Origin: Betaproteobacteria bacterium UBA6904
Lineage (GTDB): Bacteria > Pseudomonadota > Gammaproteobacteria > Burkholderiales > SG8-39
DNA: 5,603 nt
NCBI GenBank assembly: GCA_002451175.1
Contig: DKBI01000165.1
Coordinates: forward strand, 1 to 5,603
Reading direction: 5' to 3'
The notes beneath the pieces are model-generated. The model saw only the letters and a program-made list of their open reading frames with translations. It was not told the DNA's origin and made no database searches. Shown piece by piece: positions 1 through 5,603 of this stretch. The translations under genes were made by a program, and so were the position numbers. Numbering within the stretch: position 1 is the stretch's first letter; each line of letters starts with the position of its first letter.

Positions 1-320
1 CCGGGCGTAGACGACGGCGGCGCTGAAGAAGACGAGACTCAATCCGATTTCAACCGCCGCCAGCCACTGCGATGCGCCCCGTTCGCTCCAGGCGCGCATC
101 ACGCCCTCCGCGAACCAGGCGAGGATCAGCATGCTGGACCACTGGAATGTGTACCGCCGTCCGGCGACAATCCCGGGCAGGGCCAGGGCGAGCGGCGCGG
201 CCTTGAGCGCCAGGAGCGAGCCCCCCGGGCGGAGCGGCGCAAGCCACAGTTCCCAGGCCAGGCACAGCACGATGAGTGCGACGAGCGTGACGGAAGCGGT
301 CAGCTGAACGAGTCGGATCA

Positions 321-321
<1 letters not shown>
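1..321 (-). CDS. DUF2069 family inner-membrane protein (partial, C-terminus beyond window)
   Basis: Translation of the minus strand from a TTG at 321-319 gives 107 residues without a stop, running off the left edge. Recognisable DUF2069 features in order: a hydrophobic helix at about residues 5-27 ending in a WELWLAPLRPGG stretch, a second hydrophobic stretch at about 36-52, the segment RRYTFQWSSML at about 55-65 leading into a third helix, and a fourth at about 85-106. This gives the four-helix small membrane protein expected of the family (typically about 110-130 aa), so only a short tail should be missing. The TTG start is chosen because GAGGT (minus strand, 332-328) lies 6 nt upstream; an in-frame GTG at 336-334 is the alternative. 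Function is unknown for the family. From memory, genes of this family often follow wrbA in beta- and gammaproteobacteria; here wrbA is on the same strand but separated by an antiparallel gene. Family assignment is from remembered sequence patterns. Confidence 0.8.
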
Positions 322-1287
<966 letters not shown>

Positions 1288-1289
1288 TC

Positions 1290-1997
1290 ATGACCGTGAT
1301 CGCACGCCAGGACCGCCTCATCGTCGCGCTCGACGTGCCCACTGCGGCTGAGGCGCGCGCCCTCGCCGAGCGACTCGGCGACGCGGTGACGTTCTACAAG
1401 ATCGGTCTGGAACTGTTCACGTCCGGCGGCTATTTCGAGCTGCTGCAGTGGCTGCGCGTACAGGGGCGCCACGTGTTTGCCGACCTGAAGCTGTACGACA
1501 TTCCGGAAACGGTGCGGCGCGCGGTGGCGAACCTGCGGGGCTGCGGCGCGCGCTTCCTCACGGTGCACGGCGATCGCGCCATTCTCGAGGCCGCGGCACG
1601 GGAGAAGGGCGACATGAAGGTGCTCGCCGTGACCGTGCTCACGAGCCTGGGACCCGCCGATCTCCAGGCGATGGGTTACGGCGGCGAGGTGCAGGACCTC
1701 GTGCTTGCGCGCGCGCGCTACGCGCTCGACGCGGGATGCGACGGGGTGATCGCCTCCGGGCTCGAGGCACCGGTGCTGAAGCGGGAATTCGGCGATCGGC
1801 TGCTGATCGTCACGCCGGGCATCCGGCCCGTGACGGGGCGCCCGGCGGATGACCAGAAGCGCACGGTCGACGTCGCGCAGGCCTTCGCCAACGGCGCGGA
1901 CCACATCGTCGTGGGGCGCCCGGTGCGCGATGCCGCGGACCCGCGCGCGGCGGCACGGGCGATCCAGGGCACGATCGCCTCGATCTTCACCGCCTGA
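1290..1997 (+). CDS. pyrF: Orotidine-5'-phosphate decarboxylase
   Basis: 235-aa cytoplasmic enzyme that converts orotidine 5'-phosphate to UMP, the last step of de novo pyrimidine synthesis. The length matches the short E. coli-type PyrF family. Visible motifs: ALDVP (13-17, Asp15), YKIG (36-39, Lys37), the catalytic DLKLYDIPETV (65-75) carrying the Asp65-Lys67-Asp70 array, TPGIRP (175-180), DDQKR (187-191) in the phosphate-loop region, and VVGRP (207-211) with the phosphate-binding Arg210. All key residues are present, so it should be active. The start is fixed by AGGAGA upstream. It is the only clearly essential metabolic gene in the window and appears to be monocistronic: wrbA diverges upstream and the next gene converges 7 nt after the stop codon. 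No terminator with a T-run is seen after it. Confidence 0.97.
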   Translation: MTVIARQDRLIVALDVPTAAEARALAERLGDAVTFYKIGLELFTSGGYFELLQWLRVQGRHVFADLKLYDIPETVRRAVANLRGCGARFLTVHGDRAILEAAAREKGDMKVLAVTVLTSLGPADLQAMGYGGEVQDLVLARARYALDAGCDGVIASGLEAPVLKREFGDRLLIVTPGIRPVTGRPADDQKRTVDVAQAFANGADHIVVGRPVRDAADPRAAARAIQGTIASIFTA

Positions 1998-2002
1998 AGC
2001 GC

Positions 2003-2010
2003 CGCTAGCG
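2003..2010. repeat. CGCTAGCG palindrome at the SDR stop codon
   Basis: Second copy of the octamer, supplying the SDR gene's TAG (2007-2005) in the 7-nt convergent gap with pyrF. It is the centre of a short dyad, AGCGC (1998-2002) and GCGCT (2008-2012). There is no T-run, so it is not called a terminator. Confidence 0.6.
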
Positions 2011-2802
2011 CTGCTGCAACTCGGCGCGCATGCGCCGCGCCATGATGCGCGCGTAGAGTCCCGGCGCGAAACGGCTAAGCCAATAGGCTTGCCAGGCGAT
2101 GCGGCCGACGAGCAGCAGGCGTTTGCCGCGCTCCAGGGCGCGCACGATGCGCTCGGCCACGTCGTCGGGATCGAGCTCGCCGCCGACGATGGTCCGCGGG
2201 CCCCGGGCGAGCCCTCCGTCCGCGCCCAGATGGACGCGCCCGATGCCGGTGGCGATGAAGCTCGGGCAGGCGATCAGCACCTCGATCCCCTCGGCCTCGA
2301 GCTCCGCGCGCAAGGTATCGAACAGACCGTGGAGGGCGTGTTTGCTCGACGCGTACCCGGCGCGCGCCACGAGCGGCGCGAAACCGGCGACGCTGGATAC
2401 GGTGACGATGGCGCCGCGGCGCGCGGCCAGCGCATGCAGCGCGGCCTGCGTGGCGTTGAGCGAGCCGAAGAAATTCACCTCCATCACGCTGCGCAGCACC
2501 GCGGGATCGGTGGCGGCCACGAGGCTGCGATGGCTCAAGCCCGCGTTGTTGACGAGCACGTCGAGCGCGCCGAGCCGCTCGACGATCGCCGCCACGGCGG
2601 CGCGGCAGGCCTCCGCTTGGGTAATGTCGCAACGGAGCGTGAGGGCGCCTTGCGCTTGCAGCTCGGCGAACGCCGCCTCGTTCACGTCGAGCGCCGCGAC
2701 GCGCGCCCCGCGGCGCAGGAAGGCGCGCGCGAGCGCGCGCCCGAGGCCGCCCGAAGCGCCGGTGATCGCGACGACCTGGCCGTTCAGCTCACGCCGCGCC
2801 AT
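2005..2802 (-). CDS. Classical short-chain dehydrogenase/reductase (SDR) oxidoreductase
   Basis: 265-aa NAD(P)-dependent oxidoreductase of the classical SDR fold. Motifs in order: the dinucleotide-binding TGASGGLG (14-21), Asp39 at the end of the second strand (an acidic residue that suggests NAD(H) rather than NADP(H)), NNAG (85-88), Asn110, Ser137 in VSSVAG, and Tyr150-x-x-x-Lys154 (YASSK). The full Asn-Ser-Tyr-Lys tetrad is present, so it should be catalytic. The last 35 residues (about 230-265) form a stretch rich in Trp, Tyr and Phe, then Arg, that looks like a membrane-touching helix, as in some lipid- or retinol-acting SDRs; this is inference. The substrate is unknown. The ATG at 2802-2800 lies 14 bp inside the preceding epimerase gene and has no clear ribosome-binding site, so translation is probably coupled. 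It is the last gene of the minus-strand operon and ends 7 nt from pyrF, with a TAG stop inside CGCTAGCG. Confidence 0.9.
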   Translation of the reverse strand: MARRELNGQVVAITGASGGLGRALARAFLRRGARVAALDVNEAAFAELQAQGALTLRCDITQAEACRAAVAAIVERLGALDVLVNNAGLSHRSLVAATDPAVLRSVMEVNFFGSLNATQAALHALAARRGAIVTVSSVAGFAPLVARAGYASSKHALHGLFDTLRAELEAEGIEVLIACPSFIATGIGRVHLGADGGLARGPRTIVGGELDPDDVAERIVRALERGKRLLLVGRIAWQAYWLSRFAPGLYARIMARRMRAELQQR

Positions 2803-3736
2803 GGGCGAGCGCCCAATGCTCGAAGGCCTCGCGCGAGCTGCAGCGCGGCGTGAAGCCGAACACGGTTTTCAGGCGGCGGTTGTCGAGCACCGGCCGGTAG
2901 CGGAGGAAATTCACCTGCTCCGGTCCGTAGCGCGTCAGCCCGAGGGGGCGGAGCACGGCGAGCACGCCCCGCAGCAGTCCGGCGGGCAGCTCGAGGCAGG
3001 GTTTGCCGAGCCGCTGCGCGATCTCCTGGACCGTCAGCGCGCCATCGCCCGCGAGGTTGTAGATCCCGGGGCGGTCGCTCGCGATCGCCCTCGCGAGGCA
3101 CGCCACGACGTCGCCGTCCCAAACGAAGCTGAACGGGCTCGCCGCGCCGCGGATCGCCAGCAGGCGCGGTTTCTCGAAGAGCGCGGTGATCTGGTTGCGC
3201 GTCCCCGCGCCGATCACCGTGCAGACCCGGAACACGAACTGCGCGAGCGACGGGTGCGACGCGCGGCGCGCGGCCAGCATCTCCTCGACCTGGCGCTTGT
3301 GATCCGAGTAGGCGAACTCGGGATTGCCGCGGATCGGCCAGTCCTCGTCGATCGCCGTCGGATTGTCCGCATGGTAGCCGTACGCCGCGCCGCTCGACGT
3401 GATGACGACGCGGCCGGCCTGCGCGGCGACGCACGCCTCGAGGACGTTCTGCGTGCCCAGCACGTCGATGCGATGCAGCTCGGCGCGCGACATTCCGGGC
3501 GGCGGCGTGACCACGGCGGCGAGGTGCACGACCGCGTCGGGGCGCGCCTCGCGAACCAGCGCTGCGGTTTCAGGTCCGCAGACGTCGGCCTTAACGTAGC
3601 GCACCCCGTCGAGGCGCCGCGCCGGTTCGATGTCGTTCACGTCGAGCGCGATGACGGATGTGCCGCCGCGGGCCGCCAGCGCCTTCACCAGTTGGGCACC
3701 GATGTAGCCGCCCGCTCCCGTGACGAGCACGCTCAC
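2789..3736 (-). CDS. NAD-dependent epimerase/dehydratase (extended SDR)
   Basis: 315-aa protein of the extended SDR family, which acts on nucleotide sugars or, in some branches, on hydroxysteroid-like substrates. Motifs: TGAGGYIG (6-13) for nucleotide binding, Asp32 (NAD preference), HLAAVV (71-76), the catalytic region ITSSGAAYG (112-120), and Tyr143-x-x-x-Lys147 (YSDHK). The NLAGDG segment (227-232) begins the C-terminal substrate domain, and the length is normal for UDP-glucose 4-epimerase-like members. The open frame extends far upstream, but the start is placed at the GTG at 3736-3734 because the Rossmann fold begins directly there (SVLVTGAGG) and it overlaps the TGA of the transporter gene as GTGA, a typical coupling arrangement. 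No ribosome-binding site is seen. The substrate is not determined: neighbouring genes are not sugar-nucleotide genes, so a sugar role should not be assumed. Confidence 0.88.
   Translation of the reverse strand: MSVLVTGAGGYIGAQLVKALAARGGTSVIALDVNDIEPARRLDGVRYVKADVCGPETAALVREARPDAVVHLAAVVTPPPGMSRAELHRIDVLGTQNVLEACVAAQAGRVVITSSGAAYGYHADNPTAIDEDWPIRGNPEFAYSDHKRQVEEMLAARRASHPSLAQFVFRVCTVIGAGTRNQITALFEKPRLLAIRGAASPFSFVWDGDVVACLARAIASDRPGIYNLAGDGALTVQEIAQRLGKPCLELPAGLLRGVLAVLRPLGLTRYGPEQVNFLRYRPVLDNRRLKTVFGFTPRCSSREAFEHWALAHGAA
3733..3736 (-). other. GTGA start/stop overlap (translational coupling)
   Basis: The transporter's TGA (3735-3733) and the epimerase's GTG (3736-3734) overlap as GTGA. This sets the epimerase start and implies that ribosomes ending the transporter re-initiate on the epimerase. 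Confidence 0.75.
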
Positions 3737-4638
3737 GCGGCGGCGGGCGGCCGCCGCGACCACCACGTCGCGACCGAAAGCCCGGAGATCAGGTGCCACA
3801 CCCCCCACCAGGCCGTGACGATCGCCATCCCGCCGAGGCCGTCGAAGAAGTTGAAGATCAGGATGAGGCCCAGCCCCGAATTCTGAATGCCGACCTCGAT
3901 GGACACCGCGCGCCGGTCGCGCTCCGGCAGCCCCGCGAAGCGCGCCGCCCAGTAGCCGGTCGCGAGCGCCAGCGCGTTGTGCAGTAACACCGCGAACACG
4001 ACGTAGCCGACGTAATCCAGGAAGTAGCGCCAGTTCGCGGCGAGCGCGCCGACGACGAAGAGGCCCAGCGCGATCAGGCCGAACCAGCGCATGGGCCTGC
4101 GCAGCCGCTCCGCGATCCGCGGCAGTCGGTGCGAGACGAACAGGCCCGCGGCCATCGGCACGCCGAGCAGCAGCAGCACCGCGACCACCATCTCGAGCGG
4201 GTTGAGCGCCACCTCGCGCAGGATCTGCGCCCCCGCCGGATGCAGTCCGCCCCAAAGCGAGAGGTTGAGCGGCGTCATGACGATCGCCACGAGCGTCGAA
4301 ATCGCGGTCATCGTCACCGAGAGCGGCGTGTTGCCGCGCGCATGGTGGGTGAGGAAGTTCGAGACGTTGCCGCCCGGGCAGGCGGCAACCAGGAGCATGC
4401 CGAGCGCGATGCTCGGCGCCGGCTGGATCGCGAGCACGAGCAGGAAGGTGAACGCCGGCAGCAGCACGAACTGGCCGAGCATGCCGATGAGCGTCGCCTT
4501 CGGCAGCGTGACGACGCCGCGGAAGTCGGCGAGCTTGAGGTCCAGCGCGACGCCGAACATCACCAGCCCGAGGATGCCGTTGAGCAGCCCGAGCGACTGC
4601 GGATTGAAGTTCAGCCGGACGAGGTCGATGTCCGTCAC
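3733..4638 (-). CDS. Bile acid:sodium symporter (BASS) family transporter
   Basis: 301-aa inner-membrane protein, mostly hydrophobic, with about nine to ten membrane helices. It has the signature ACPGGNVSN (86-94) and EVGIQNSGL (248-256). By alignment from memory with Neisseria ASBT, the sodium-site residues are all present with matching spacing: Gln56 (Q77), Ser93-Asn94 (S114-N115), Ser107 (S128), Thr111 (T132), Glu248 (E260) and Gln252 (Q264). It therefore looks like a working sodium-coupled importer. Family members carry bile acids, pyruvate (plant BASS2), ketopantoate (PanS) or sulfated steroids, so the substrate is open. The GTG start at 4638-4636 lies 4 nt after the TAG of the thiamine-dependent enzyme gene and has no evident ribosome-binding site. 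The end overlaps the epimerase start by 4 bp. Position directly after a ThDP enzyme suggests transport of an organic or 2-oxo acid used by that enzyme, which is inference. Confidence 0.93.
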   Translation of the reverse strand: MTDIDLVRLNFNPQSLGLLNGILGLVMFGVALDLKLADFRGVVTLPKATLIGMLGQFVLLPAFTFLLVLAIQPAPSIALGMLLVAACPGGNVSNFLTHHARGNTPLSVTMTAISTLVAIVMTPLNLSLWGGLHPAGAQILREVALNPLEMVVAVLLLLGVPMAAGLFVSHRLPRIAERLRRPMRWFGLIALGLFVVGALAANWRYFLDYVGYVVFAVLLHNALALATGYWAARFAGLPERDRRAVSIEVGIQNSGLGLILIFNFFDGLGGMAIVTAWWGVWHLISGLSVATWWSRRPPAAA

Positions 4639-4640
4639 GG

Positions 4641-4648
4641 CGCTAGCG
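4641..4648. repeat. CGCTAGCG palindrome at the ThDP-enzyme stop codon
   Basis: Third copy of the octamer, supplying the TAG (4645-4643) of the ThDP enzyme just before the transporter's GTG. Unlike the other two, this is a junction between genes on the same strand. Confidence 0.6.
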
Positions 4649-5603
4649 ACCCGAGGGTTCCTCGTGCATCTTCTTGAAGTGAATGAGGCCCGGCGCCCAC
4701 ATGTGCTTCACCGGGTCGACGTCCACGTGCACCACCGCGCAGCGCCCCGCATCGCGCGCGCGCTCGAGCGCGCCGCGCAGCAGCGCGGGATCGGCCACCC
4801 GCTCGCCGTGCGCGCCCATCGCCTGCGCCAGCTTGTCGAAGGCGATCTCGCCCAGATCGGCCTTGATCGTTTCCTCGGGGCCGAGCGACTTCATGACGAG
4901 CGTCTTCCACGGCCGCAGCATGAATTGCTGGTTCATCTTCACCATGCCCCACTGCCGGTCGCAGAGCACGACATAGACCACCGGCAGCTGGTTGCGGATC
5001 GCGGTCTCGATTTCCTGCGGATGAAAGCCCATCGCGCCGTCGCCGATGATGCACACGACGCGCTTGTCCGGCCGTGCCACGGCGGCCCCGAGCGCCTGCG
5101 CGACGCCGGCGCCGAGCATGCCGAACTTGAACGTCGACACCAGCGTATTGGGGACGCGGACCTTCGAGTAGAACATCGCCCAGACCGCGGCATTGCCGCC
5201 GTCGGCGACCACGACGGCGTCCTTCGGAAACACCTCGCCGCAGGCGACGGCGACGTGCGCCGGATTCATCGGCGACTGGCGCTCTTCGAGCGCCCGGTCC
5301 CAGCGCTCCCGGTCGCGCCCGATGGCCGACGCGTAACGGGCGAGCGCCGCGCGCCGTGGCGTGAGATCTCCGGGGCCGCGCCGCTCGAGTTCCGCGGCGA
5401 GCAGGGAGAGAAATTCCCGGACGTCCGCGAGCACGCCGAGCGCCACGGGTTTGTGCTGTCCGATCGCCTCGCCATCGAGATCCACCTGCACCGTCTTCTG
5501 CTCGGCGGGCTTGCGCCAGTAAGGCGGCTTGCCCCACCAGTCGGTCTCGCCGACGCGCGAGCCGAGGATGAGGACCGCATCGGCGTCGTTGCGCACGCGG
5601 TGG
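4643..5603 (-). CDS. Thiamine-diphosphate-dependent enzyme, acetolactate synthase-like (partial, N-terminus beyond window)
   Basis: About 319 C-terminal residues are present; the frame is open at the right edge, so the N-terminal pyrimidine-binding domain and part of the middle domain (roughly 230-270 residues by family length) are missing. The GTG at 5596-5594 is an internal codon, not the start. Counting from it, residues 7-70 are the end of the middle domain (AVLILGSRVGETDWW then VQVDLDGEAIG), and about 110-317 is the ThDP pyrophosphate-binding domain with VADGGN (130-135), FGMLGAG (158-164) and IIGDGAMGF (183-191). The metal-binding motif ends LCDRQWGM (211-218), placing Asp213, 27 residues after Asp186, where most relatives have Asn. 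Such enzymes decarboxylate or ligate 2-oxoacids, or cleave 2-hydroxyacyl-CoA; the reaction here is not determinable and it is not proposed as the biosynthetic IlvB. It is followed after 4 nt by the transporter gene. It ends in TAG inside CGCTAGCG. Confidence 0.9.
   Translation of the reverse strand, partial: HRVRNDADAVLILGSRVGETDWWGKPPYWRKPAEQKTVQVDLDGEAIGQHKPVALGVLADVREFLSLLAAELERRGPGDLTPRRAALARYASAIGRDRERWDRALEERQSPMNPAHVAVACGEVFPKDAVVVADGGNAAVWAMFYSKVRVPNTLVSTFKFGMLGAGVAQALGAAVARPDKRVVCIIGDGAMGFHPQEIETAIRNQLPVVYVVLCDRQWGMVKMNQQFMLRPWKTLVMKSLGPEETIKADLGEIAFDKLAQAMGAHGERVADPALLRGALERARDAGRCAVVHVDVDPVKHMWAPGLIHFKKMHEEPSGR

Noticed and set aside
50..265. 71-codon minus-strand open frame near the left edge
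   Set aside because: It is another frame of the DUF2069 gene; the DUF2069 frame has membrane helices and family motifs, this one has none.
1707..1718. Alternating GC run of 12 bases in pyrF, a possible Z-DNA-forming tract
   Set aside because: It encodes an Ala-Arg-Ala-Arg segment expected at this place in the protein and is short.
1998..2012. AGCGC-CGCTA-GCGCT hairpin as a bidirectional terminator
   Set aside because: The stem is only 5 bp and neither side has a T-run; recorded instead as part of the CGCTAGCG observation.
2722..2741. Perfect 9-bp inverted repeat with a 2-nt centre (GGCGCGCGC / GCGCGCGCC)
   Set aside because: It lies in the codons of the SDR Rossmann helix (Ala/Arg-rich) and is alternating GC; best explained by codon bias rather than a functional hairpin.
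2099..3886. 595-codon open frame on the plus strand opposite the two SDR genes and the end of the transporter gene
   Set aside because: Its product is low-complexity (Arg, Ala, Pro, Ser) with no recognisable fold, and the opposite strand encodes proteins with complete SDR motifs. Long antisense frames are normal at this GC content.
3737..4255. Upstream extension of the epimerase frame by 173 codons
   Set aside because: The extension is antiparallel-free but overlaps the transporter gene in another frame, reads as low-complexity Arg/Ala sequence, and the Rossmann motif starts right after the GTG at 3736.
4652..4664. CGAGG-GTT-CCTCG small hairpin near the end of the ThDP-enzyme gene
   Set aside because: It is a 5-bp stem within coding sequence and followed by no T-run; likely chance.

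Overview
The window is a gene-dense stretch of very GC-rich chromosome, roughly 70% G+C by eye, with almost no non-coding DNA. No tRNA, rRNA, CRISPR array, transposase or phage gene is visible. The housekeeping genes (pyrF, wrbA, a DUF2069 membrane protein) and the wrbA/DUF2069 pairing suggest Pseudomonadota, most likely Betaproteobacteria or a related gammaproteobacterial lineage. That placement is inferred from protein style and was not tested.

Left part (1-1997), genes on alternating strands: a DUF2069 inner-membrane protein (minus, C-terminus cut by the window edge), a small S-adenosylmethionine decarboxylase-like protein (plus), the flavodoxin-like quinone reductase WrbA (minus), and orotidine-5'-phosphate decarboxylase PyrF (plus). 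The decarboxylase-like gene lies antiparallel between wrbA and the DUF2069 gene. It overlaps the DUF2069 start by one base and the wrbA end by 17 bp. It keeps the serine and cysteine that mark the AdoMet decarboxylase active site but has tyrosine where the processing histidine is expected. wrbA and pyrF diverge from a 32-bp gap whose only AT-rich patch is a palindrome that reads as a -10 box both ways.

Right part (2005-5603), all on the minus strand and read right to left: a thiamine-diphosphate (ThDP) enzyme of the acetolactate-synthase type (N-terminal part outside the window), a bile acid:sodium symporter family (BASS) transporter, an extended-SDR NAD-dependent epimerase/dehydratase, and a classical SDR oxidoreductase. 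Spacings are a 4-nt gap, a 4-bp GTGA overlap and a 14-bp overlap, so this is almost certainly one operon with translational coupling. It meets pyrF tail-to-tail with 7 nt between stop codons and no recognisable terminator. A possible theme is uptake of an organic anion or 2-oxoacid followed by ThDP-dependent carbon-carbon chemistry and NAD(P)-dependent redox steps. The substrate cannot be read from the sequence.

The points most worth a second look are the altered AdoMet decarboxylase homologue and its antiparallel position, the uncharacterised four-gene operon, the symmetric promoter-like palindrome, and the fact that CTAG occurs only three times, each inside CGCTAGCG and each at the stop codon of a minus-strand gene.
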